Positions 28,201 through 38,330 of a stretch of 64,000 nt of DNA are shown here, in pieces. The notes under the pieces were generated by a model that did no database searches, had not been told where the DNA came from, and saw only the letters and a program-made list of their open reading frames with translations. Location of the stretch: the NCBI GenBank assembly GCA_963514095.1, contig OY741272.1:24569230-24633229 (forward strand), given 5' to 3'. This stretch comes from Eutrigla gurnardus. Its lineage: Eukaryota > Chordata > Actinopteri > Perciformes > Triglidae. The position numbers were made by a program, and so were the translations under genes. Every line of letters starts with the position of its first letter. Position 1 is the stretch's first letter.

Positions 28201-28523
28201 TTACCCAGAATGCCCTGCTTGTGAGTACGGAGGTGTATCTTCAGGTTGCCCTTCTGCGCGGCCCTGTGGTCGCAGTACGGGCACTTGAAGGGCTTCTCGC
28301 CGGTGTGCGTGCGCATGTGGAGGGACAGGATGCTGTTGAAGCGGAAGCGCTTCCCGCACAACGGGCACGGGTACTTCCTGTTCTTGCGGCCGTCGTCCTG
28401 CGGGGAGTTGACCTGGGAGACGACACTTTGATTGGCGACTCTCAAGAACTGGGAGAGCTCCGGTCTCCCGTTCATGCTGCTGAGAATCCTCGCATCCATG
28501 ATTTGATTGGCCAGAAGCGCCAT
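14695..28523 (-). CDS. znf536: ZNF536-family C2H2 zinc-finger transcriptional repressor (three coding exons)
   Basis: Coding exons are 26903-28523, 20693-21583 and 14695-14933 (minus strand), joined by GT-AG introns that are both phase 1; together they encode 916 residues and end in TGA. The protein has C2H2 fingers at about residues 53-73, 81-101, 202-223, 228-249, 276-296, 304-324 and 844-865. A PLDLS motif at 653-657 fits the CtBP corepressor-binding consensus PxDLS. The N-terminus (MALLANQ), the paired fingers and the SQYEPLDLSVRP block are diagnostic of ZNF536, a nuclear repressor of neuronal differentiation. Human ZNF536 is about 1300 residues; this copy lacks several of its central fingers and has one degenerate finger, so it may be a divergent teleost ohnologue. 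uri1 lies upstream on the same strand, as beside human ZNF536. Family is certain; which ohnologue it is remains open. Confidence 0.9.
16136..16178 (+). repeat. (AC)n microsatellite with a short interruption
   Basis: AC repeats interrupted by TGTA near 16153. A (GT)n tract follows 55 bp later. Confidence 0.95.
16234..16281 (+). repeat. (GT)n microsatellite
   Basis: About 24 GT dinucleotides, the inverse complement of the nearby AC tract. Confidence 0.97.
17300..17652 (-). mobile_element. Dispersed percomorph repeat (GCTAGC-rich family), copy 2
   Basis: The same family as 5470-5760, in opposite orientation: AACCTGGCTGTGGCTTCATA and GTAACTCTTAGCAAGAAAGT near one end, CCAGGAAGTCAGTCTAG near the other. 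It lies in the last znf536 intron. Confidence 0.6.
19115..19128 (-). promoter_or_regulatory. CTCF-type motif, minus orientation
   Basis: The minus strand reads CCACTAGATGGCAA, one mismatch (last base) from the core consensus. Confidence 0.45.
20586..20599 (+). promoter_or_regulatory. CTCF-type motif, perfect core
   Basis: CCACTAGGTGGCAG matches the core consensus CCASYAGRKGGCRS at all 14 positions. It lies 94 bp into the intron after znf536 exon 20693-21583. Confidence 0.6.
20693..21583 (-). CDS. znf536: znf536 second coding exon: degenerate finger and CtBP motif
   Basis: The acceptor is ...gtgttag|GTGAGAAAG and the donor is GCATCAG|GTGAGC, both phase 1. The exon encodes about 297 residues. 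Its first residues (GEKVYRCPLSSDY) correspond to a zinc finger in human ZNF536, but the second zinc-binding Cys is replaced by Ser and one residue is inserted, so this finger probably cannot hold zinc. Then come a serine-rich stretch, the PLDLS motif, an Asn run (NNNN), and a conserved-looking hydrophobic block (GGLLSFLRSQG) near the end. No further C2H2 finger is present. Confidence 0.9.
26128..26245 (+). repeat. Short diverged tandem repeat (about 30-bp unit)
   Basis: Four degenerate copies of a unit like AAAAATACCAGGTGGTAGAT+CAAATCAT follow one another in znf536 intron 2. Confidence 0.7.
26605..26745 (+). mobile_element. tRNA-derived SINE fragment
   Basis: A polymerase III B-box-like GGTTCGAATCC (26652-26662) is followed by a pyrimidine-rich body, a CTGTCAATTAAAGACCAAAT tail and an A-run, the layout of common percomorph SINEs. 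The A box is not recognisable, so the 5' part is diverged or missing. Confidence 0.55.
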
Positions 28524-28750
28524 CTGGCTCCTAATTGGGTGGATGGACGGGGTAATGAAGCTGTCCTTTCAGGCGCCGTCCGACGTTACAGTACGGTGGT
28601 CGGGGGGGCGGGGGGGAGGGGGGGTGGGGGCGTCTGTGTGGGACGGAAGGTTAGCAGGGAACTGTGTGCTGACTGTTTGCACTTATTCAGCCGAGACAGG
28701 ATGTGGATTCATGCCGTTCAGATGAAACGTCTGTTTGTTGTAGCTCCGAC
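26903..28750 (-). CDS. znf536: znf536 exon with 5' UTR and first 540 codons (six zinc fingers)
   Basis: A splice acceptor (tgctctctttag) precedes the exon at 28750. The 5' UTR runs to 28524 and translation begins at ATG 28523-28521; an in-frame TGA lies about 15 codons upstream of that ATG, so this is the first usable start. Human ZNF536 has extra residues before the matching MALLANQ segment, so the N-terminus here is short. Fingers 1-2 are joined by a classical TGEKPFKC linker; fingers 3-6 follow after a linker of about 100 residues. The donor is CTACAG|GTAACT, leaving one base of a Gly codon. The exon end reads ...SSSPAT-G, a serine/proline-rich tail. Confidence 0.9.
28602..28630 (+). other. 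G-quadruplex-prone tract opposite the znf536 5' UTR
   Basis: Four or more runs of G (7, 7, 7 and 5) separated by single bases on the plus strand; the znf536 mRNA carries the C-rich complement, about 80-110 nt before its start codon. Confidence 0.6.
28683..28712 (-). CDS. Short upstream ORF in znf536 5' UTR
   Basis: Inside the 5' UTR an ATG at 28712 opens a 9-codon frame (MNPHPVSAE) that stops at TAA 28683-28685, 160 bp before the main ATG. Such uORFs commonly lower translation of the main frame; whether this one is translated cannot be told from sequence. Confidence 0.4.
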   Translation of the reverse strand: MNPHPVSAE

Positions 28751-29610
28751 CTAAAGAGAGCAAAACAAAAGGAAGCATTAAGTGCATTCTAATTCCACCA
28801 AAGCAAATAAATTATTCAAATATTGCAAATTTTCCAGCTCGCAAAAAGCCCGAGAACAGGTGAGTGTAATGTAAGTGGGGCTCCGAGCCGTCAATTAAGG
28901 GTGTAAACATGTACTTTTGCAGCTGCTGTATAATGCCAGTGATGCACCACAAATAGGTCAGGAAATGGAGCAAAGTAGGTTCTGACTTTCGTCATCCTGT
29001 GTTAATGTATACCTGTGGTTTTCAGATTATTGTTGAAAACGCTGATTAAGTGGAACCACAAAGGCTTCCTCAACAAATATCTCATCTTTACTAAAGGGTG
29101 GAGGTGAGAATCTTTGTCTTGATCTCATTTCGGAACTGACACACAATACTAAGGCAGCACAAACATCAAAGACTGTCTGCTTCCACTTGCCCTTCCTCTT
29201 TGCATTTCACAAATCTGCGCTTTAAAAAAGGGAAAAAAAAGATTAAAGTTAAGCTTTTTTTCAGCAGGTCTATTGCATATTTGAATAAAACCTTTACCAG
29301 GGTAATTATGTCACAGGAGTACTAAGGGAAATAAACAACTTGATGATGCAAAAATGCAAACTAAAGTTAAAGGAAGAATATACAAAATGGAAAGCTGAAA
29401 TATGCTTCATTCCTCCCTTGCCAAGCCCTCCCCCCACTTTTTTTTTTTTTTTTTATTCAACTGCAGCAGCAAAACAAAGCTTCAAATTCACATCGCCCTA
29501 CAATGGTAGAGGTCACATAAGCGAGCCCTGCACAGCTCTGGTGCAGCACCAAAGGGCACAGAACAAAGCCGGCACTGTCCACACTGAATTAACACAGGCT
29601 TACATCATCC

Positions 29611-29852
29611 TGGACTGCAACCTCAGTCAGTCATGAAAATGATGTATACAAAACCACACTGATAAAAAAATAAAAAAAGAAGGGCTGACAGGACGGCAGC
29701 AGTAGTTGTTGTGAGCAGCCAGTCTGCTCTGAGCTGTAAATCAATGTAACTTGGTACTGACCTAATCATATCTGACAGGGAGAAAAGCTGGGAAATCTTA
29801 TTATAATACATATAATATGGTGGATCCACTTCATATTTATTAACCTGGTATA
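29611..29852 (+). repeat. Non-coding element, copy A of a local duplication
   Basis: This stretch of znf536 intron 1 is collinear with 30965-31170. Shared blocks include TGGACT, CAACCTCAGTCAGTC, AAACCAC, GTGAGCAGCC, GTCTGCTCTG, ATCAATGTAA, CTGACCTAATCA and GATCCAC.TCATAT. Copy A has an inserted A-rich segment (about 29663-29707). Confidence 0.7.
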
Positions 29853-30930
29853 TTTCAAAACAGAGGGGAGAGCAGATGATCCTCCCCCCCCCACCTCCCA
29901 CCAACTTCAAGGATTACGGTCATTTCGGCTATTATCGCATTTGCCTCTATTAATGTCATTACTGCGCTGTAGCCTTGGACATGTAATATTGTACAGTGGA
30001 TCCCATTTGAATTCTGCACCCGCGATCAATAAAGATTGATCAAACTCAACTTCAGATGGCGGCGCGTCTGCAGCATCAAATAACTTTGACTACTGTATAA
30101 ATGTGAGCTTTTCTTTTATTACAGTAACACAAGACAACGGGGGGAGAAACTGTGCCAACTATACCGTCTCTTCTCCACGAGACCGAGAGCCGGCTTCATT
30201 AGAAATGTAAAACACGTGAACACAAGAAGATTGAGGTGGGGTTTTTTCAAGTTGTATCTCACCTTATGTGTCATTAGGTTTCATGTATGTAGGCTTGGTT
30301 TCCCAACTTTGTAAAACAAAATGTAATAAATAAAGACTTATACTGAATTATTTATGTTAAAATAATACATTGAACACCAGCAACACATTGGTCAAAACTT
30401 AAAACAGGAATTAAAGCTCCAATATATAAAATATACAGTGTATAGAATTGTACTGAGTAGATCTGCCCCCATTGTCAGTGTCAGCATCAGATATCCGTAT
30501 CTGTTCATCTCGAGTGTAAGAGCAGCGTCTGCTTAGCACGGATGCTATCCACACTCCACCACGTTGTGCTATGCTATCTGCTATCTGCTGATTGCTGTCA
30601 CGCTGTTGCTGACGCCCTCGGTCTCTCTTGTCTCCATGTGGTGCAGACTCTGTTTGTATCTACATAGTGTTTTTTTTTTTTCATTGCTTTCATCGATTTG
30701 ATTCCTTTCTGTGCCTTTTTACTATCTGGGGAGTACAGATGAAAATCAGCCTGGATCAATGTTATTAATAAGCCCTGTCCTTGTTGAATAAAGGAATGTG
30801 TACCTGTCTGTCTAAGCTAGCTGAAAGCATGTAACAAAAGAGACACCCAAACTAGCAACAATTATATTCCAAACCAAGAATACCACTAGATTTCATATCA
30901 ATAGAGGCTTTTCCATGGAGTCTAGGCCAC

Positions 30931-30957
30931 CTGCTGCTGCTGCTGCTGCTGCTGCTG
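30931..30957 (+). repeat. (CTG)9 triplet repeat
   Basis: Nine perfect CTG units inside znf536 intron 1; on the znf536 transcript strand it reads CAG. Confidence 0.95.
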
Positions 30958-30964
30958 CTTCCTT

Positions 30965-31170
30965 TGGACTAGAGCAACCTCAGTCAGTCGTAAAAACGTT
31001 GTACACGAAACCACGGCGATAAAGAGCCTCGGCTGGTGTGAGCAGCCTGTCTGCTCTGCACCGAGATCAATGTAAGGATACGGGGCTGACCTAATCACAT
31101 CCGACAGGAAGAAAGTGAGCGGGTGATATTAGCATACACTAGATCCACATCATATCTGTTAAGGTGGTAT
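30965..31170 (+). repeat. Non-coding element, copy B of a local duplication
   Basis: Second copy, in the same orientation, 1354 bp after copy A. It is directly preceded by a (CTG)9 tract (30931-30957). Similarity stops sharply at both ends, so the unit is about 200-240 bp. Confidence 0.7.
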
Positions 31171-31212
31171 TCCTCTGATTAACTAAGCATAAGAAGGAGG
31201 CATAAACCTCCA

Positions 31213-31214
<2 letters not shown>

Positions 31215-31276
<62 letters not shown>
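31215..31276 (+). repeat. (GT)n microsatellite
   Basis: About 31 GT dinucleotides, 45 bp after the end of duplicated copy B. Confidence 0.97.
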
Positions 31277-31279
<3 letters not shown>

Positions 31280-33044
31280 AGGAGCGGTGTGCAGAGCCAT
31301 CAGGTGTTTCTCTGTCAGAGTGGATTAGGCTCGTTTTGGTGCAGATTGAGAGGAGCGCTTGATTGTTATTAAGCATCGTGTCACAGTAGCGCCTCTTAAG
31401 TGTGGCCGCGCATATACGAGCAAGGAGCAGGTGTGATTCAGCGCAGCCAATAAAAGAAAAAAGAAAAAAAAAAAAAAAAGTGACACATACACAATTAAAC
31501 CAGCCACAGGGAGCTGTGCATTCTGGCTGATTTTCGGATGTGACAATATCGAACATCATTAGTTTTTTTTTTTTTTACTGCAGTCAGACCATGGATTCTG
31601 TATCTCAGCGTTAAAATCCACAGGATGGTGGAAGTCTAATCTTTTTAGGTTGTCGTTTTGCAGCGTATTGTCAGCTGGGATGGATGGGCCATATTGTAAA
31701 TCCACCGAGCGTTGACACGGGAATGAAATTTATAGATCAGAAGTGCATATTTCATATTTCTTTTTTAACGGCGGTTAAACAGCATTCATAATTTATGTGG
31801 ATGGTTAAGCTGAAAGCTGGAACGCACCACAAGAGCCTGCAACCAACAGCTACAACGGCGTATAAGATGGAATAAAGATCCGTAAGAGAGGAAGCGGCAG
31901 TCGCATGGTGTGATTGATAAGATATTCTTTTGTTTTTACTATGATTATAAAACTGATGCTCTTATCTTTATCTTGCAAAAAACGGTTTAATTCTGATGTT
32001 TGAGTTGCTCACCGAGGAGGTGGTATCGACGCATGCATGGCACATCATAAAAACGTCATGATGATATCCTTATGAAATAAATATTTAACGATACACACTA
32101 TGCGTCACACACTCTAACTAATGACACACAACTGATTCTTCGTCTCAAAACCGCAAAAAAACAAGAGATTTTCCTGAGAATTCCAGGAATTCCCTGATTA
32201 CTGCAACAGTTTCACACATAATAGAGCGGGCTCACGCAGACAGTAAACGTCCCATTCCTGTGATCATGCCCTCCGTGTCTCGCTTCGCCCCCCGCGCCCA
32301 CCCACCGAATCGGACCATCCGGCGGACCGCCCTGTCAGGGAGGGGGATGAAGAGCAGTACAAGCAAAGAGGGCAGCGGTAACACAGCTGCCCACCATGAC
32401 CTGCACAAAAGATAGTACCCATATACTTTCTGACAGCCAGATTAATGAAACCCTATAGGAGCTCCTCTGTAGGCCCCCCCAAAAGCCTGACGGAGACAGA
32501 ATAGTCTAACCAGCACCATTCATTACTGCAGGAGCACGGAGCACAGAAAGAGCACACACAGCACTGACAAACTAGCTCCTTGTGAGTAATAGCTAAAGAA
32601 CTCATAAAGGAATACATACACATTTGTTGTGGATGCAGTAAATCTATGCCACTCCTTTTTACAACTATCAAAAAATCTGGCTTGTGCCCTGTAAAAAAAT
32701 AAATCTGGCGCGCATGTGGCGCGGCGGTGATGTGGCGTTCGTCGGGAGTCAGCTATTTCACACATGCTCGAGGAAGGCGAGGCCCTTTTTTTCGATTGAT
32801 TTCATTTGGTCTCATTCGCTAATGCAGATTAGTGGCGTTGAACGCAGCCGAGGGGAGAATAAGTTCCTCTGGCAACATGCTAAAAGCTGGGGGGGGGGGG
32901 GGGGGGCTGGAAGTCAGACTGATGACAGCAGGTGTCTGCTTCGTGGCGGCCAGCTGCGTTCGTATACCTGTGTGAGCTGGAGGACAAACCTTGACTTCTG
33001 GTTTTTACCGTAAATATGTCACATGACGTGAAAATGGCTGTATA

Positions 33045-33462
33045 GTGTGCGGCGGAGATCTTCAACCTGAGGTCCGGGAGCCCTAAAGGGTCCACAGAGT
33101 TACTGCAGGGGGTCCCCGAAATGATTTCATCCTAAACTTTCTTCCAAAAATGTCCAAAAATACACCATAACATGAATACAACCTATATTAAGCTAATCGT
33201 CCTGTTTGTTTAATATTATGTTGAGAAACTGTGATGAAGAAATTCCAAAATAGAATTAAAATCGGTTAACAATTATTATTTTAATGGCTTAAAATTGTAA
33301 AAATACATCATTATAAAGTACTGTTATACCTGGCACTATACTGCAGTATTATTGGCCTGGTTTAATAAGGAATTTCATACAATATGTAATAGGGGGTCCC
33401 TCCCCCGGGTCTCTATCGGCCTCAGGGTCCTTAGCCTGAAAACTTGGCGACCTCTATATATA
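33045..33462 (+). mobile_element. Possible degenerate hAT-like non-autonomous element
   Basis: Starts with GAGATCTTCAACCTGAGGTC and ends with AACTTGGCGACCTC, weakly inverted ends with internal GGGTCC motifs in mirrored positions, as in many hAT-derived fish repeats. No intact TIR or target duplication. Confidence 0.35.
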
Positions 33463-33557
33463 AAAAGTGTGTTTGTGAGCTTCAATGATGTTTTCAATGG
33501 TGCTCACAACTCGTCCTCTTCATGCACATGCAGAAACAAGCACTCTGACATGCTGCT

Positions 33558-33564
<7 letters not shown>

Positions 33565-33597
<33 letters not shown>
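33565..33597 (+). repeat. (CA)n microsatellite
   Basis: About 16 CA dinucleotides. Confidence 0.95.
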
Positions 33598-33601
<4 letters not shown>

Positions 33602-33891
33602 ATATAGAACGTATTTTAAATCACTAATGTGAACAGTTGCTCTTGTTTGCACAGACCACCTGTTCTTTCTGGACACAAACAAAGCTTCTGGCGTACGATG
33701 GGGTGTGTTAACAGTGTGGGGTGCGTAGGGGATGCCTTGCACAAGAGAAGCCGATCCACATGGTGTAGCCTGCATCAGATGGTTGGGCCCTGCAGGACGG
33801 CAGCCAGCTCACACAGAACTCACACAGACCTCAAAAAGGGGAGCTTCTCCGGTCCACAACATACCGACATGTTTCGCTTTCTTAAAGAGTA

Positions 33892-33991
<100 letters not shown>

Positions 33992-36900
33992 ACAGTAGTG
34001 CAAAGGCAGCCGATGCAAACTCTCGTTGCGACATCATTTAAAGAGACAGGATAATTTTGTGTTTTAATGTCGTCATTTAGGTTGCCGGGGCGTTTTGCAA
34101 AAACTGCAAAGAGATGGTAAAAAAAAAAAAAAAAAGATGCATCTACTTTCAGTTGTTAAAGCACTTGGAGGCACTAAAACAAAAGTCATTAAACGAGTCA
34201 TCACAAAATCACAGCAGGAGTCTGGTAATGCCACTTACAGTATCTCATTAAGCTTTGGCATCTACAGGAAAAAAGAAGGAAAAAAAAACCTGACAAACAA
34301 AGAGCATAATCCAAGGCACATTAACTGGGCTGATAATTCAATGAACTCTCATTTGGCAGCCATCTTGCCCTTATGATGGTCCTTTTTTTTCAGCCGCAGC
34401 AGCAGAGCACAGACCCCTCATGAAGTTCCTCTCTCTCTCTCACACACACATGCATATTCTCTCTCCCTCTCTCTCTCTCCCGCGCTCTCTAAAACAACAA
34501 AACATCCACCATTAGACAACGGGGTACCAGCGTAATTAGAAAATGACTTCCTTTGCAATCCTAGCTAAGTAGTTTACACACTGTAATTACAGGGACAAAA
34601 TCATCTTTTCATCATTTCACTGATTGAGCTCATCAACCCAGTGGGATCCCAGGACTGTGCTCAGGCAACATCTGGGCTAAGAGAATTAGCCCCTCGGTTT
34701 AGCCGGGGCCGTACGCGGCGGAAAAAGCGGGCACGCAGCGTGAGCGCCGGACACGGCCGTGGCACACGTCTCTAATTGAGACAGCTTTTTGGACGGCGTG
34801 TCGGTTTGGGTGTTGGATTTATCAAACGGCTCCCTCGTTCACCGGAGCATCCCCGGCGTTTTTTTTTTTTTTTTTTAATACAATAAGTCAAAAATTCAGG
34901 AGGGCAAGGTCGCCATGGAGATTAACTGCCTCTATTTCCCACGCTTTCCCCCCAAAAAATGCCATATCAAACTTGCCCCCCTCCCTTGGAGCGCTCCTGA
35001 ATGTAAGCATTGAAGATCGACCTTGGTGCACAACAAACACGCCTCTTTTTTCACGGGGGCCACTCTTGTTTACTCTAATTCTCCCGGTTCGCCCCCGAGC
35101 CTCGACTTTCTAACAAACATGTGGTCGCCGAGTTGAAGGTGAAGTGCTTTTTTTTTCGGTTCCCCGTCTCTTGTCCTGCCGAAAAGGGCTCCGACTCTGT
35201 GTGTTGGCAACAGAGGCGAAGTGTTTAATGTGGCAGCTGTTAGCCTCGTGGATTTTCTACTAATCACTCTCTCCTGATTACTCTGATGAGTGTATGATGC
35301 TCTTAAATAATCAACCCGCAATGAAAAAAAAAAAAAAAAGAAGAAAAAAATAATTATCATCATCTCCCTAAGTAGTGCAGCTGCACCCGCCTGCAATAAT
35401 TACAACTAGAACAGGGCGCCTTCTCCCGTCACTTACAACCACTTATTATTAAAGATAACGCTAATTGGTGCGGTGGTGGGCGACAATTCTTCATGGGGTT
35501 CATCGTAAAAAGCCAAACCTTGAAAGTTATGGCACATTAGAGGTCTTAAAGCCAAGGTAGGGTATTAAACATTGCATGCTGAGACATGCCGATAATCGGA
35601 GCCAGGGGAGTAGTAGACGTCCTATCAGTAGCCCCTTGGTTGCCTCCCTGCCTTGCCCTCACTCCACCCTTCCCCCCACTCCCGGTATCAGCCTGGCAGA
35701 CACAATTAACATTTTCATAAAAACAATTCCCTGCCTCCAATAGTCCAATGTAATTTGTTTTCCATCTCTGTTCATTAATCATTGTTTAAATCGGTGAGCC
35801 ATCCCCTCCACTCTGCCATCTGCACTCAGCTGTGTTACAGATATGACACCTTCCCCCTTAATGGGAGCTGACAGCCAAGAGAGGAGGCCTGTGGAAAATA
35901 GCTTCCTGCATGTGCACTTCCACCTCACATACTGCCAGCAGGTGAGAGAGGAGGGGGGGTGGGGGGGGTTTAATGGGTTCTGATTAATCTCAAAGGCAAA
36001 CAACATTACACTACAATATCATACGGCGTGCAACACGAAGGGAAGATTCCTCGGCGTAAAAACTCACGCACACATTCTTTCAAACAATGGCGTTCCACAC
36101 TTTCTTCTTCTTCTTCTTCTCCTCTAGTTAAATTAGTGCAGCGTTCCTACAATATGCTATTGTTTTCCTGGAATTGGGAGCAAGGTTATTAATTATTCAC
36201 TGTTGTGTTCTCATACGAGGGGGCTATGCTTTTCACCGTATTGCCTCATAGCTCAAATACTTAAGGCCATGGTACTCGGGCAAATTTCATGAGGCAACAT
36301 CACAGAGATATTATTATCACAAGGCAGACACTTAGGAGATTAAAAGTTTCCTGAAGAGTTTCTCAGCCGGCTGGAAAGGTCCTGACAAGATTTCAAAGTT
36401 CCAGGATTTCTCCGGCCGACGCGAGGAAGACGAATCAAATAAGTTTTGCAACCTTTTCTTCTTTCCTTTCAATGGATTTGAAGGCTAAGTCGAGGTTAGC
36501 TTAGGAGGGGGGGGGGGGGAATCCCACTCAATGTGGTGGTAAGAGGGTGCCAAAAAGTTCATCTGGCCTGTTGATTCCAGCGTGGATTACAGATATCCAA
36601 ATGATGAGCCTCGTGTTCAAACAAGTGCTTCTATCGGGGGAGAAAGTTGCCAAGCGGAGCTTTGTCATGTAAGCTGCATGAATTTACTGCAGCATAATGA
36701 GAAAAAACGGCTGTGGCACTACGTTTAATACAGTGTCATCCGCTCACCCTCCCTCTCAGTTATGATGCTACTAATGTCATGCAGCCTTCCGGTCTCCATG
36801 TTAAAAAACAACAACAACAAAAAAAAAAAGATGGTGTCACCTGAACGTACACGAAGCCCCCAATTTTCCATCAGGAACTGTGTCACAGCATCACATGGTC

Positions 36901-37845
36901 CCGGTTACAAAACGCTCCAGACCAAACTCTTCCTTTTTTTGGGGAGGGAGGGGGGGGGTTTCTAACGAGGACAGCGGCGGCGGCGGCAGCAGTAAATGAT
37001 GTGTATATTCAAAGCTGAATATTTCATGTTGATTGATCGAACTGACTGCCACCCACCTGCTCCTCCTCCTGTCCCACCGGAGCTGGCATGAGGAGAATTC
37101 AGTAATTGAGAAGAGCAGAGCATGCTCTCTCTTTGCTCACATATGACAGATGGGGCATCATCGCTTCAAAGGAGAGCATTTGGAAACAGGAGGAAGGAGG
37201 AGGAGGAGGGAGGGAGGGAGGGGGGGGCAGAGGGCGAGGATGGCTTTGAAAGTAGCTGTGCTGCTCTGTACAGGTGACATACCAACAAAAAGAAAATTAC
37301 AATGAATAAAAGCATGGCCACTCAAATAATGGTTAAAAGGTGGAACTTAAAAATGAGTGAAATTAACACCTGACACCGTTCTTCTCATCCACACACAACT
37401 TCATGAGCACCTATTTTAGTTTACATTATATGCTTCTTAATGAGTCTATAATAAGACATGAACATGGAATAAAAAAAAACGAACGTATGGTTAAAGATCA
37501 CGTGACAGCAGGTCGGATTAAAAGCGTAATATTGGACACGTTCACGGTCAAATAAACACCCCGGAAAACACAAACACACATTTGCTGGATTTCTGCATTC
37601 CTCTAATATTACGAATCGAATTGATTTCCACAGTCGCCCTTTAGCACTCGCCATTACTTACTTTTTCACCTCCCTCCCTCACTCCCTCACCCCCCCTCCC
37701 CTAAAAAAAAAAAAGCAGCGGCATCTCTGGGAAACGCTCGTCTATCAGAATCTGACACATCCAAAACTTAAACCCTCTCACTTTGCACAAGTAGAGAGGC
37801 GAACTTGCGTGAATCCGGAATCAAAGAGGGTTTCTCTCCTCTTAC

Positions 37846-38330
37846 CTGGAGGCGCGGAGGACACGAGGTGACAGCTGGAGTTCAGCGCAGACTGATGTGG
37901 ATCTGGATGACTGAGTGCTGACTGACGGACTGAACACGCTTCACGCCCAGCACACAGTCGGACCCGGATCCCCTCCTTCCTTCCTCCTCCTCCTCCTCCT
38001 CCTCCTCCTCCTCTTGTCCAAGTGCCGCGCTTCCCCTCCGTGAAACCTTAAAAAACAACCCGCTCTCTCCGGGCGAAGGCAGCGGCGCGCTTTGCTCCGT
38101 AGTATTTCCAGTTGAAGAATGAAATGTTATAAAAAAAAAAATTCACTCGGGATACTTCGACATGTCCCGAAGCCGTATGTCTCCCTCATCTGGCCGCCGG
38201 CGTGTAAGTGTAACAGACTGGCGCGAGCGTGCGTAAAAGACGTTGCTCCGCCGTCTCCGGGACGCGAGACCTCATCAATCCTCCGCTGAGGTGCAGGCAT
38301 TTGAACGCATCACGTGGTGTTTCGCGCGTC
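37846..38330 (-). promoter_or_regulatory. Probable znf536 first non-coding exon and promoter region
   Basis: A good minus-strand donor (CCTCCAG|GTAAGAG) ends at 37846 and faces the acceptor at 28751, about 9.1 kb away. The sequence upstream of it, to about 38.33 kb, is GC- and CpG-rich compared with its surroundings, contains a (TCC)n tract at 37981-38012 and several GCGCGC/CGCG motifs, and then gives way to AT-rich DNA. This is the expected appearance of a CpG-island promoter and 5' leader. The start of transcription itself is not visible. Confidence 0.5.

Noticed and set aside
27396..28754. Long plus-strand open frames (209 and 225 codons) opposite znf536 exon
   Set aside because: They are antisense shadows of a GC-rich coding exon; composition is Leu/Val/Arg-biased with no domain.
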